In this document: positions 43,564 through 57,135 of the stretch, in pieces
Position numbering within the stretch: the stretch's first letter is position 1
Layout: every line of letters begins with the position of its first letter
Source of the DNA: Tubulanus polymorphus
Taxonomy: Eukaryota; Nemertea; Palaeonemertea; Tubulaniformes; Tubulanidae
Direction of reading: 5' to 3'
DNA: 64,000 bases
Assembly: GCF_964204645.1 (NCBI RefSeq)
Contig: NC_134030.1
Span: 13,172,447-13,236,446, forward strand
Position numbers and translations under genes: made by a program
Notes under the pieces: model-generated
The model's database searches: none
Told to the model about the DNA's origin: nothing
Seen by the model: the letters and a program-made list of their open reading frames with translations, nothing else

Positions 43564-44224
43564 CGCGATAAAACCATTCGATGAAGCGATCATACGATCA
43601 ATGAGCACTGGGCTTAAGGCAGGGTATTGAATTATTAGAAAATAACCATCCTGATATTTCATGGGGGAAATTATCAAAACAATTCTTCAATTTTGAAAGT
43701 TATTTGTTTATTTGTTTAGTGTTCGTAGCTTGTGATATTCGTATTCTAAGTTTACGTGTCACCAACAACCAGGTGGCAAAAGTGTGGTCGATTATGTTCT
43801 AGCCGATTTTAACATGATTGATATACTGTCTGACTTTCACGTGTCTGACGAATAACCTTAACAACTGTTAGCCATAATCAGGCGTACTGAGAACAATCGA
43901 ATCAAATAACAGGATCATTTATTCAAGAATATGACAAATGATAATGATTAAAGGATTAAGATTATTGATAATGATGTTTTATTTACGAATTAAATTACAA
44001 TATAAAGTAGTAGGAATTAGTACAAAATATTGTAAAATAGGACGTTGGACGACAGGTGAAGTTAAAATAAACTTATTACCTGAGAGGCCCAGTCGCCCAC
44101 ACACTCACATTCACGCCCCATTCATACATGCAAGTTACATGACAAAAACATTCAACATAGAAAATATGATAATTCCAGGATATTCAGTATATTAGATTGA
44201 TCAATTAGAAGTACATAATTTCAT
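43564..44224. other. No gene recognised
   Basis: AT-rich spacer, probably LINE debris; nothing supportable. Confidence 0.4.
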
Positions 44225-47156
44225 CTAAACATATTGGGAAATGAGATAATTTTTTACAGTATTTCGAAACGACGAGATAGAATGACATAACTTCAGATTT
44301 TTCTGCACACAGTTCCAGAGTTTTGGGCCTTTGTGGATTATTGTAAATTGCCTATAATTATGCTTTGTGAAAGTTACATCTAATTCATTACATCGACGTG
44401 TATTGTGGTTGTGTTTAACTTTGTTTGTAAATAAATTATTGTATCGCTTAGGAAGTAGCTCATTTATAGATTTAAACATGAAATTTTGAACTTGTTGATT
44501 ATTGATATCGAATATTGTGAGTTGTTTCGTAGATTTGAATAATGGTCCTGAATGTTCTAGGTAATGTTTCTTATTTATTATGCGCATAGCTTTTTTCTGT
44601 AGGTTATAGAGATTGTTTAGTCTTGAGGGGTAGTTGTTTGCCCAGACGATATTACAGTATTGTAAGTGAGGTAATGCTAATGATTGATATATTGTTTTTA
44701 AGGTGTAATTAGGAAGTTTATGTTTTAGTTTGCTAAGGATAAAAAGTATTGTGCGAGATTTAATTTCAAATTGATGTATGTGGTGTTCCCAGGTGATTTT
44801 GTCGTCAATTATAACGCCTAAAAATTTAATGGTCTTCGTTTTTTTAATTCTTCCCGAGAATAATAAAAGGTCGGTCTTATCGATATTCAAAGATAGTTTA
44901 TTTGCGGAGAGCCACTTGCTTACTAATTTTAATTCATAGTTGATTTCGGTTTCGAGGGTTTTAGGACATCTATTACTGTGCATTAAACTTTTGTTGTCTG
45001 CAAAAAGGATGGAGTCTAGGATTTTCGATGATTCTGTGATATCATTGATATATCAAAAATAATAGTGGCCCTAGGATTGATCCTTGTGGTACTCCTGTTT
45101 TAATGGCTTTAAAATCCGATAATGCTGAGTTAATGTTAGTTAGTTGATATCTATCTGTTAGATAACTCCTAAACCATGCATTTGGAATACCTCTAATCCC
45201 ATAATGATTTAATTCAAACAATAAAATCGAATGATCTATTGTATCAAAGGCCTTTTTAAGGTCAAGTAAAACAAGTGCTGTAATTTTTCCATCTTCCATG
45301 TTTTTAGTGATTTTGTCTAGTAATGTTATCAATGCTAAATCTGTAGAATATTTTTTTCGAAAGCCAAATTGTTTGTCGGAGAGAATCGCATGTTTAGTAC
45401 AGAAGTTCGATAGTCAATTATGCATGAGTTTTTCTAGAATTTTGGAAATAGAGGGGATAATTGAGATAGGACGATAATTTTTTGCTTCGCATGTGTCAAC
45501 TGATTTAAAGATAGGTACAACTCTAGCCGTTTTGAGTTTACTATGAACAGTTCCAGAATTTAATGACTTGTTGAAAATATGGCATAAAGGGGCTACGATT
45601 TCTGGTATAACATATTTAATAATTTTCATGGGTATACCATCGGTGCCAGCAGTGTTTGAGCTTTTGAGTGTTCGTACTAAATCAATAATTTCTGTCTCGA
45701 CTAATGGAAATAGATAAAAGCTTGATGGGTTTTGATTAGGTAAAAAGTGTCGAACATCTTCGTTGCTGTTGATGCTGTTAGCAAGTTTGGGACCGACGTT
45801 AACAAAATAATAATTGAATTCGTTGGCGATATCTTGTTCATTGATTATAGATCTAGAATTGGTTTAGAATCCGTAATTAGATTTTCCCATGGAACCAATT
45901 TTATTTATGATTTTCCAAGTGTTTTTCTTATTGTTCTTCTGTGTTAAGAGATTTTGCTGGTAGTAGTTTTTCTCCGCCGTTTTAAGTAAATTATTGAGTT
46001 TATTTTTGTAATTTAGATATTTATTCTTATCCCTGTCGGATTTGCCTTTTAAGAATATCTTATATAATCTTTGTTTAGTAGAAATTGACTTTAAGAGACC
46101 GACCGTAAGCCAGGGATTATGGGGTTTATTACTGTTGACTGAGAATTATTTTAGTGCAAAACTAGATTCAAATAATCCGATGAAAATGGCAAGGAATACG
46201 TTATAAGCGGTTTCGCAATCATCTTCATCCAGGACGCTAGTCCAATCTGACGCGGCTAGATTATTTTTAAAGTAAGCCATATTATTTTCGTTTATCGAAC
46301 GATTAGTTATTTCATATTTTGTATTGTTCATTTTAGTTGGTATTAGCGTAAAGATAGGTAGATGGTCGGAGATATCTGAAATGATCACCCCTGAGGTGTT
46401 GTTGTTGTAGATTTTGTGTAAATATTGTCGATCAGAGAAGCTGTATAGTCAGTTATTCTAGTAGGTACATGGATGAGTGGTTAAAATCCTGTAGATATGA
46501 CTCCGTTTAGAAATTTTGAGGTTTGGTGGCATTGATCACTCTTTCATAGATTTATGTTATAATCTCCTATAGATAGCACTCGGTTTTGCTCTTTTCAATA
46601 AGTTGGAGTATTCTCTCAAATTCGGTATTGAAATTATCAATCTTTGTCCCTGGGGGTCTATCGTACCCAGTATAATATTCTTATTTTTACAGGATAATTC
46701 GATAAATAAACATTCTAATACATGCGTATCATCAGAGATTAGACCCGATCGTAATTTGAAATTTACATCTTTTTTTATATAAAAACCAACACCACCACCG
46801 ACAGAGTAATCTCTGCTTAAAAATACATTATTATAAGCATGGTGGTTGTAAAAGGTGTCATTATCATGTTCAGGTTTCGTCCAAGTTTCAGAAACCGCTA
46901 TTATCGTAGGATATGAATTCAGGGAATCTAGTAAATAAGAGATTTTATCGAAATTAGCTGTTAAGCTTCTACAGTTGATGTGTACTAGACTTAAAGGAGA
47001 CGAGCAGTTTAAAAGAGAGTTGAAAGTTTCTACATCGTAGTATTTGCACGGATTATCATCCGTTATAAATTCATCTATTAAATTAGGCATTGATTTGTAG
47101 TTAACAATGAATTGAATTAACAATAACGATAGATTGAGATTCAATTTTTAGTTTTC
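44225..47156 (-). mobile_element. Decayed LINE with APE endonuclease and reverse transcriptase
   Basis: Endonuclease at 47144-46557 (VHINCRSLTANFDKI, IIAVSETWTK, GGGVGFYI) and its end at 46388-46146 (ISDHLPIF). RT at 45629-45414 (ARVVPIFKS, NYRPISIIP), 45332-45042 (LDLKKAFDTIDH, GVPQGSILGPLLF) and the catalytic FADN near 44995, followed by 44983-44225 (LNIDKTDLLLF, IKFLGVIID and the C-terminal connector). Pieces lie in different frames. The pattern fits the CR1/L2/jockey-like group; the exact clade is not decided. Confidence 0.88.
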
Positions 47157-47264
47157 TTTTCACTCGGCTTCTCGGCAGAAGTTGGGGTCTCTGATAGTGA
47201 CCTTGTCTAAAGATTAAAGTAATTAAATAACAAAAACCGGAACATTAAGGAAGAAAACAAAGAA

Positions 47265-50200
47265 AACGCAGTCCCAAATGTTTTGTGACTTTCTCAAAAT
47301 GTATCAAAAATTTAACTAGTTTTTAGTTAATAAGTCCTCAAATATTCATTAATGAACAGTTAAAAATTGTTGAAACATGTCGACTCTGCCGTAAAATCAA
47401 CCTATTAACGGTCCGGAATGTGGGATAATGTTCGGCTTTAGAGAACATAATGCCCCCGAGGTCTTCACATTTACAGAAAAGATTACGTAAGTGATTCACG
47501 CGCAGCGCGCGATAGGCGCACAATAGAAATCCGAGCCGCTCGTACTTTGAGTGTCGCCAATTAAGAGGACCGCTATTGTGAAAATTGACCTTGGGAGGAA
47601 TATTCCTCCCAAGTCAATCGATGGAAACCTGACCAAGGGGTCCGATATTCTAACAATTGACTTCGGGAGGAATATTCCTCCCAAGGTCAAACGTAAAGAA
47701 TTTTACCTTCAGGTCTGATATTCAAAGTATCGACTTCGGGAGGACCTGGTCTGTTATTCGAAATATGGACTTTGGGATGAATGTTCTTTCAAACCACTAA
47801 ACGCTAAAAACCTGAGCTTATATTAATTATATTGGTGTAATATCATTGTTTTTAATAAGTAGTATACTATAGCGACGACACCAGACATATTTAGGCAATT
47901 TGAGTGATAATGTACACGGTATTTGAGGGTCTGCGACGAATGATTTTTAGAAAGTTGAATAGCTGTAGTGCAGGTTCTACTAATATAGTCTTCGCATCGC
48001 AATCAGTTGTTAGAATGCATCTTCCTTTTGCTTTACTTGATCTTGAGTCTTTGACTAGTTACATTTTTTCTTGATTGATTGACGATCAAATTATATTGTT
48101 AGTCAAATCACTTATTTTTCAACTGCAAATTCACACTTGATATTGATATTAATAATCAATATTACTTATTTTATTATAAAGCGCAATGCTGCAAATTGTA
48201 ATCGGTGTCCTTTGCATGAGTATAAAATTAACACAAGCTGAAAAAATCGCAATTTAAATACGTGGATGATAAAAATCAAGTTAAAAGGTGTAGGGGCGGA
48301 GAGATCTGGCGAAAAAATACCGGCAATGGGCGCAAAATGGACCCGTACCTAATTGCCCGACCAAAAACGACGGACCAGACCTGAGTCAAATTAAGCGTGT
48401 TAATTTGAACTGGTTCTGGAAGTCGGTCACTTCGCTTTGTTTAAGTATGGACTCGTTTTAGATTCCATGGTTTAAGCATTGTTTAGTTTCGAATGAATGG
48501 AATTGAATTTGAATGTGAAATGAATTTGAACATGAAAATCGGCGCAATCTTTGGTAAGCCATGCGTAAAACTTAAGTCGGACCTGATTCGAGCCAATTTA
48601 GCCCCGACAAATCTTCTCTATAGCCGCGACACAAACGTGCAAATTTGGCCCGGAACAACTGTTCACACGGGTGCCAAATGGGCCCGAGCCTGTATGCCCC
48701 GACCAAAAACGTCGGACCAGGCCCGAGCCTAATTTTGACACCAGACAAATGAAGCGTTTGAATTGCAACTGGGACCTGAAATGATCCACTTCGCTTTGTT
48801 TGAGCATTGTTTAGTATCGAGTGAATGGTTTGCGTGTGAAGGCGCTCTCTACTTAGGCACGGGCCAAATTCGGCCAGAGCCTGATCGGTGCCAATTTGGC
48901 CCGGCCTGAATCGTCTCCGTGTGATCGCGGCTTATGTGATCCCGGCTTATGTGGGTCATGAGTGATGAGAGAAATCTTCCCCTTTATGTTTGCAAATTAG
49001 CCATTGTCCTAGTTTTAACTTCTGATTTGTACCCTGTATAGGGGTTTATATTTCTGTTTGTACTCTTTCATAGAAATACGACGGATATCAAATGGGATCT
49101 TTGATTAAAGACACTGTAGACCGGTACACACCAATATGTCCATCCATCTGACCTACGAGCAATCATCTCATTAATGAGATAATTGCTCGTAAATCCGACA
49201 GCTACCTTTTACAACTAGAAATATATTAGATCAGATTCCTAATAATGAAATAATTGCTATTAAGAATATGTTATTAATTATGAATAAATTCAAAAAGAAT
49301 TGACGAAATATATTGCTTTGAATGGCCTTTAGATATTGGATAGGGCGATTTTGAATTATTTTGGGGAATTTTATCAAGAAGCTCAAAACCCCCTAAGGCG
49401 ATAAAGTGTTTAAGGCAGATCTTTCCCGATTATGGTCCCACCATACTATTATGAAACTATTATGTATAAACACCTCAAAATTAACGTAACGACTGAGTGA
49501 CGTCCTGTTGCACAAGCTATATTACACCATGCTAAAAGGCCTATTATAGTCGAGTTGGATTTCTCGATGTATAAATGCAGGGAGGGTCGGGAGCTTTACG
49601 TTCAATAACATTAGGTTCCTATAAATGTTTGATCTATGGATTTCAAAATAAAAGAAAAATCTACGTTAATCGTGATATCTGTTTCATTACTCGTGATAAT
49701 TCGGGGAATCTCTGCAATAAAATTTGACGATTTCAAAACTATTACAAAATGAGCAAATTGCGAATCTTAGTGATATTTGCTAACAGTATCAATTCTAGCG
49801 TATATGCGAATTTGTGTGATATGTAATAAGTATCGTAGCGAATAATCAATGAGAAAAGTATCTACCGTAGCTAGATATGACAATTAAAAATCCCATATCC
49901 AGAATACCTCCCTCAAAATACCTTCATCCGTTCAAAAATAGATCCCCCTGGTAAATATTTCCTATGTAGAAATTTAAAAAATCTAAACCCTAGGTAAACA
50001 TGGTAAACATACCCTGTGTATAAATTCCCAAATATTAAATAATCCCTTGGTGATTGTCAAGAACATAAAAGTTTTGTTATAAAAATGAAGACAGAAGAAG
50101 AAGAACCCAAATTCAAAATCGAAATCAATGAAACCAATAAATTATTTTCACAGTTTAACATTAAGAATTATATTTCAGCAACAAATTTAGTGTACGCAAG

Positions 50201-53200
50201 ACACTATAAAATTAATAATGTTCCTGTAATTAATCAAATATTATCAAATGAAAAATATTTAATTACTGAACTAGTAGATACTTTTGATATTGGTGCTAAA
50301 AAATCCTAAAACTTCATATGAGGGTATTCTGGGTGGAGGGATTCTGGTTGTGGGATTTTGGACGGAGGTATTTTGGGCGGAGGTAATATGGGCGCATCCT
50401 GTCAAGAATATTTCAAAGCACGATGTTTCTCCAATTTAATTCATTTGCAATGAGACTGAAATTTGTTTGAACTTTTTAATGAAATCTTTCGTTGCGATAA
50501 ATTCTTAAGGATAAAATAAATTGTAAAAATTAATAAGAGTAATAAACTTTTATTTGTAATATCTTAAGATTCGAACTGGAATATTTTTGAACTGCGGACT
50601 CTTGTTAACTTGTGGTGTATTTCAGCTGTGCGATGCCATGAATTATTAGAAATAATGTACTTTTGATATTAAATATTTTAGATTCAAGCTAGTGTAATAT
50701 ATTTGAAATGTGCGATGAGCCCCTTTACTAAGCTGTGCAATAACTACATGTATATGTACTAATTTAGTATCAATGATACGTTAATTTGTAGTATGTTTTA
50801 ATTCAAATAGCATATTTTGTATGTGCACAATGATATCGTTATGGTGTTCGACAGTAAAATATGAATACATTGGATATACGTATCAATAATACGAATTAAT
50901 TGACCTTAAGATTGTATCAACTTATAACCCCATCAAAGGGAGGGGATTACCTACTTCGAAGAATTGGCGATTTTTACCGAGGGGATTTTTACCTAGGGTA
51001 TATTTACTTAGGCGATTTTTACCGCTAACCCTTAGCAATGCACTGTAATGAACAATTTACTTTGTTTTGCTAAATTAACTACTTGTAATCAATTCACTAT
51101 AGAACTGTGGTCGATCCTAACAAAGAGTCCGGCCTGCTATTCTAAACTTCAGTGGACAAAAATCTCTTAAATGGTATCATGTGTGTGTAGAACGTTTGGG
51201 CGAAGGTATTATCCCCCGGTTTCACGCGTAAAACAAACAGAAAAAATATTTTCAAACATAGGTCATCGCATTATAGAAATTGAACTGTTGACAAATTGTA
51301 TTAAATCTCTATAGATGAAACACTTTTAAGGAAAACGCATTATGTTTGTAGTTTCTTTATATCTACAATTGACTGTGCGCCTCGGGCTCAGTCAACTCGT
51401 CATCTCCATGATTGAAATATTTGATTATGCAGTCCTATCCAAAGTAGCGTAAATGCATACAAGCGAATAATTTGTTGTATCCAAAGGTTTTTGTTACCGG
51501 CTCGTCTACACGGTATGGTCGAAATTCCCCGGTAAAAATCCCCTAAGAATACCCATTAAAGAGCTTATGACTTGCTGTCGCTGGCATGTTTTCGTTTGTA
51601 TTGCGAAATTAAGTCCAAAATAACTGGAATCGTTATAAAAGGATTTCCGTGAAAATTTTAAATTTTCCCCTACACGTCAACAAATGCCTTTCAAATCAAG
51701 ATAGATTCCTCATGCGTAAAAACGATTGTAGCAATTTTTCAGTTTTATTTATCTATGGTTTGATACGTCAAGATTTCAGTAAAAAGGGGGACGTCATCGT
51801 TTATGTTAGCGAAATTCAGTATATAAGCAAGCTGACAAGAACAAGCCACTGAATTTTATCGGGTTAGGCTTTGTATAGCTCATTATCTATAGAAAGTCAG
51901 TGATTAAGTCCTAAGTAAATATTGCTCAATTAAAGAGAATTCATTAGTCGATGAACAATGTATAAGCGATGACAGGCCTATGAGGCACCCGTAAATCAAA
52001 AATGTATCTCATGGATTTCGCTTTGAATTGTTAAACTTCACTGGACATTGGTGGATGCTGAATATCACGAACAACGAAACATATATCTCATACAAACGTT
52101 GATCGTCTTTTTTATCTTTCTTCATTCCAATAATAATCAATCGATTTTTAAGTCGATCTGATTACCAGGATAGCGACTATATGCGTTTGTGCTTTTAATC
52201 AACTAGTTTCCGAATCCGTGATATGTCAATCAAAAAATACTTTTTAAGTCGAGAAAAAGTAAGATGCATTCTATCAACTAATTTCATTGTAAAGACTATA
52301 ATGCTTCGTATATGAATCAATACTAAAGCATTCATACCGCAGGCCACTTAATCGTTAGCTTGATTGTGAAAGGTGTTTAAACATAATGGTCACATGAGTA
52401 ATTAAATGGTTGTGTCACAAAGGGAGAAGTCTGCCTTAGGCATATTATCCCGATATCTGAGTTCTGGGCTTAGTTACACATGTGTAGAATGAATTTTATC
52501 CGATATTTTTGTAACATAATGTTTTCTCTCTGAAAATTCCTGACGTTTTCTGGGTGCTAACGTTCAGCGGCTAGTAGGCTGGATTGTATTTTCCCTTATT
52601 TCATAGATCCCCATGCATATAAATTTGAGCTGAACTGAATGGGAACTGAGTTCCGTTAGGAGTAAAAACCTCGTTATTGACTCCTATTTCTCAATTGTAT
52701 ATAAAGGAGTAAAGAAAGAAACAAACCCTCATACCGAACACACTTTTACGTATAAATGAGAATAATGCACACTAGGACAAAGGCTAATTTGCGACCTTAA
52801 ATGAAAGAAATCCGACTCAAATATCTTTATCAAGCGTGACACGCGAATCTCCTATTAACGCTAGTAATGAGAGAAGAATCCACACGAATGAAATGTATCA
52901 GCTTCATTATGATCTTTAATCCTCGAATGACGATTCTTAATTAACACAAAACACTTAATATAAATGATTTGTATCGATTACTATAGAACTTCCAATTAAA
53001 GAATGCATTTATGAAATTACGTCCATTGACTCTGAAAATGAACCTTTAAACCCGTAAATTAGCTAAACTCGTGTCGTATTAAGCTATTTAGATTCATCGC
53101 AGCAGTCTTGTGAAAATTTATAAGCAGTCCATATATATTCCGTGTATAATCAAAACGTAATTTCTAAGCTATGCACGTGTTTTAATTACGATTTCCCCTC

Positions 53201-53940
53201 TACTTGTTTATCAAGAAGCGCCTGATTACAATCTGATTACAATTCATTGTCGACAAAGTTACAGCAATTTACTGTTAGACAAAGAAAATACTAAATCTAT
53301 TAAGTTTTTTAAAATTGTATGTATGTCTCATACTGTCTCATTACCTAGAACACTGTGTATCGTATCACTCGAAATTCATAAATCTATCTGGCTTTTGGGT
53401 ACTGTTTAAAAAGTAAACAACAAATTTCACCCAAAACACCAATACCTACCCTTCTAAAAATTCAGGTTATAGCGTTTAGTGGTGGGAGGAATATTCCTCC
53501 CTAAATCTATATACTTTGAATCTAAGACTCAGGTCTATTTTCCTTTAGTTGACATATGACAATATTTCGAATATCAGACCAGGTCCATTTTCCTTCGTTT
53601 GATATAGGGAGGAACATTCCTCCCGAAGTCAATACTTTGAATATCAGACCTGAAGGTCAAATTCTCTTCGTTTGACCTTGGGAGGAATATTCCTCCCAAA
53701 GTCAATTGTTTGAATATCGAACCCCTTGGTCAAGTTTCCATCGATTGACTTTGGGAGGAATATTCCTCCCAAGGTCAATTTTCAGAATAGCGGTCCTCTT
53801 AATTGGTGACACTCAAAGAACGCGCGGCTCAGATTTCTATTGTGCGCCTATCGCGCGCTGCGCTTGAATCACTTACGTAATCTTTTCTGTAAATGTGAAG
53901 ACCTCGGGGACATTATGTTCTCTAAAGCCCGACATTATCC
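47265..53940. mobile_element. 6.7-kb TIR DNA element, copy 2, right end truncated
   Basis: Same family as 37086-43164 in the same orientation: left end AACGCAGTCCCAAATG, palindromic TIR units (for example GGGAGGAATATTCCTCCC near 47595), the same interior order and a right TIR that stops at CCCGACATTATCC. It contains a G+C-richer, partly duplicated block at about 48290-48960 (GACCAAAAACG, TCGGACCAG repeats) and a segment at about 50085-50500 that copy 1 lacks. Confidence 0.8.
50085..50309 (+). CDS. Unknown 74-codon frame inside TIR element copy 2
   Basis: Starts MKTEEEEPKFKIEIN, acidic then Asn/Tyr/Lys-rich, ending FDIGAKKS. A continuous frame with AT-rich codon use unlike the surrounding noncoding DNA. 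It lies in a segment missing from copy 1, so no comparison is possible. It may be part of a captured or lost gene; function unknown. Confidence 0.3.
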   Translation: MKTEEEEPKFKIEINETNKLFSQFNIKNYISATNLVYARHYKINNVPVINQILSNEKYLITELVDTFDIGAKKS

Positions 53941-53951
53941 TAGTCCTAGTC

Positions 53952-54214
53952 CTTGGACTAAGTATAGTAACACTGACGTCATTATGAATCTCTCCTCAGC
54001 TACGCTCTCAATATGTCAACTTCAACTTCTTGGATTCGGTTTGAATTTCTCTCTACCCCACCGTAAGTCGAATATCCTGGATTTTATGTCTGTTTTAGAA
54101 CTTCGAAAAAACTCGTCGTCTCATTTGGACTATAGTTTTTTGTTTATGAACTTACAAACTATCTGTGATAATCTTCGGAATAACTATTCTGAATTCTTTT
54201 CGTCTAACCAATAA
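53952..54214 (+). pseudogene. Penelope-like element fragment, N-terminal part
   Basis: NLSSATLSICQLQLLGFGLNF matches the start of Penelope-like reverse transcriptases (NLSS...L...LLxxGLxF). It ends near FFSSNQ and no RT core follows. Confidence 0.6.
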
Positions 54215-54247
54215 TATCCAATTCGAATGAACCAATTTGCAAAAATA

Positions 54248-54755
54248 GTTAGGACAAAGTTGTTTTCGTTCGAACAAGCTGTTTTTGTCCATACAAAATG
54301 TTTTTCGTTCGAACGATTGTTCGATTGAACAGAATCGTTTTCATTCTCATGTCAGAATGTTAAGTTTTCCGTTCGAACAAGTATATTGTAAAAAGTCTTT
54401 CAATCGAACAGAATTATTTCGAAACAAAATTGTTTTCACTCGACAACATTTTTGGTCGGGAAAAAAAGTTTTTCTCTTCAACAATAACATAGCGTTTTAT
54501 TCGAACAAATTTTTCGTCAGAACGATGAAAAGTTTTCATTTGAACAAAAAGGATATTGTTCTATCAAACGTAATTTTTTTCATTCGAACAAGATTTTCTT
54601 GTCGAAACATCAAGTTTTTTGTTCGAACAGATAAATTGTTCGATCGAAGCGTTTTTCGTTCCAAAGAGCAAAATTCTGGTGGAACTAAGTAGTCTTTTCG
54701 TTACAATCAGTATACTTTATTGGAACAAAATAATCCTCCCATTCGAACACAAAGG
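54248..54755. repeat. Degenerate TTCGAAC-rich quasi-periodic repeat
   Basis: About 500 bp in which GTTTTTCGTTCGAACAA-like units recur every 18-30 bp with many changes (54264, 54305, 54370, 54500, 54575, 54620). Probably an old minisatellite. Confidence 0.65.
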
Positions 54756-54769
54756 TATAATCTGAACCT

Positions 54770-54988
54770 GGGTTTTCTTTTTCCAAGATCCATATGCCTT
54801 TCAGGTTGAAGCCCGTCTTCCATGTTTCTAACCATGAACGGAACACACCCCGAATACCATAGTGATCTAATTTACCGAGCAGAATTGTGTGGTTGACCGT
54901 GTCGAATGCCGTCTTTAGGTCTAAGAAAATGCCTATGGCTGAATATTCTTTATCAAGGTATGATGTTAGGGTGTCTGTTAGGGTATTT
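54770..54988 (-). pseudogene. LINE reverse transcriptase fragment
   Basis: Minus-strand GIFLDLKTAFDTVDHTIL and KLDHYGIRGVFRSWL, an RT core segment related to, but distinct from, the LINE at 44225. Confidence 0.8.
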
Positions 54989-55039
54989 CACCTTATAATC
55001 CTTTTTTAACTATGAAATAAGTAATTCTTTTTTTCCCGC

Positions 55040-55480
55040 ATATTTCCCGCGTGACCTCGAAGCGTCATGCAAGAAATTTTATAAGATTATCAACAATTGT
55101 TTTGAGACGAGTTTTCAAATTAAAACTATGCGTGATGAATCAAATGATCATAAGCCGTGGATTACCACAGGGATAAAAGAATCGATTCGTTTCAAGGAAA
55201 AACTCTAAAAAAAAGTATTTACGAAAACGGAAGAGAGGAAAGGTAAATACAATAAACACAGAAATATTTTACAGAGACAAATTTATAGCGTTTAAATCGA
55301 ACCCGGGCAAATATGGCGAAACGTCAATTCTACTTAATAAAGGTAAACAAAAACCTGAAATTAACTCAGAATTTCTTTTTAATGATTAAGTTAAAAAAAA
55401 TGAGCAAGAAATTGCTGAAAGTTTCAATGAATATTTTGTAAACCTTGCGCGGCCATTGGAAGCTCAAATACCAGTTTCTG
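55040..55480 (+). pseudogene. LINE fragment, region between endonuclease and RT
   Basis: Plus-strand pieces KPWITTGIKESIRFKEKL and EIAESFNEYFVNLA, typical of the segment before the RT, with stops. Orientation is opposite to the RT fragment at 54770. Confidence 0.65.
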
Positions 55481-56619
55481 AAGAAAACTTTAAGAAAAAA
55501 TTATTTAGGTATTTAAATAATATAAACGCAACTATCACAATCTTCACGGTGAAAATGAGTTTATTTACATGTTATACGTTTCGATCGATTTCGACTCATC
55601 GCTTCGAGTCCTTTTCAAGAAATGACATGAAAAGATACAAACTATACAAAATGTACTATTACTAATTACAGAGGATATCATGCAGGCTTCAAGTGGCCTA
55701 GTTAACAAAGTACAAATGGATAATAAACACATCGGAATACGCTCAGTAAAAATGAGACACCATGTGTGGAAAGTTGTTTGTTAATACTTGGTTTTTTTAG
55801 GTTTTGTATATAGTGCCTCTTTGATGGTGATTTCAAAGTCATTTTTGCCAGAATCAGTGATTGAAAAGTGGTTTTTTAAAGAAAACTTTGATGCACAATT
55901 TTTACATGATGTTAAAAAGCATATGCCATCAAAATAGAATATTGTGTAAAATTCATTTTCAAATGTGATGTTTTCACAAATATCATATATGGAACTGGTT
56001 TGAATTTTAGTTCAGCCATTATTGAGAAATATGCCTTTTAAATTGACAATTTCAGCACGTGCTCATTGTTATTGTTTATCTTAGCAGGTGCGTGTTTCTG
56101 ACGTCATCTCTGACAAAAGCTCGCGGCTTCCAGTCATTTCACTAGACAGATCATGCCGTATTTTATCGTTTTGGGAGTGATTTGAATAAATAAACTCTTA
56201 CCATTGTATGGTGTTGCTACCGTTGTATATGCCATAATAATAGTATAAAAAGTGAGTAGCACTGTAGGTCAGTGAATACGGTGAACAAATGATGTTCATT
56301 TTAACGATTATACATAGCCTACGCGTACTAGCGCGCACATGTGCTTGTGTTGATTGTCATAGTTAACATCACAAATAGCGCCACCCACGGTTAACATCAC
56401 AAATAGCACCATCCACGGGTTGAATATGAACTATACGCACGCAGTGAAGGATAAATAGATGAATATTCCGCTAACTATTACGGCTAATTCGTGCTCCTTT
56501 TTTCAATAAGTCACATCTCAGGTCGTTATATGTATACTAAAGTTTCTTCTGGTTAAGAAATCGCGAAAAGTACAATTTTGATGGCATTTGCCCTTTAAAT
56601 GTTCCTTAATTGTTGAGGG
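55481..56619. other. No gene recognised; 29-bp direct duplication
   Basis: No supported gene. GTTAACATCACAAATAGC is duplicated with a 29-bp period near 56363 and 56392. Confidence 0.45.
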
Positions 56620-57060
56620 CTAAGTTCCATGCTCCTTTACCCTTGTGGCCAAATGTCGCATTGTTTAACCAATGTATGTGTTATTTGCATCACGCAAATA
56701 TTTGAATTTATAAATTACATTGGCCAACAAGGGGGGAGGAGTGTAGGGTGAAAAGTAGTTCCTAATTTCTAAAGAAGTTAAGACAATACGGCTATCCACG
56801 TTGTAATATTGTTTGAATAGACTCTTGAGTTTTCTGCTAGATATAATCGAAGGGAGACCTATGTAAGGAACGAAAAAAAGTGTTTCGACCTTATCTTCCT
56901 TGACCATACTAGCGCGAGTATCATCACTACATTTGTTATTCAAAAATCTTCTTAGACACTAATTAAAGAAATCTTGTGGGTAGCCATTTTTGTGGAAAAC
57001 GTTTTTGAGAAAATCAATTTCTTGTGAGAAAACAAGCCAACAAAAATGGTTTAAGAACAC
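56620..57060 (-). pseudogene. Penelope-like element fragment, C-terminal GIY-YIG region
   Basis: Minus strand reads FLKNVFHKNGYP, then FFVPYIGLPSIISSRKLKSL, then ANVIYKFKYLRDANNTYIG, the linker and start of the GIY-YIG endonuclease of Penelope-like elements, with stops. Confidence 0.72.
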
Positions 57061-57135
57061 ACGTCACCAATTTTTAAAAAACTCAAAATAATTGTGTGTT
57101 CTGACTTCAAGTCTAATTTAGATCTATATTTATAC

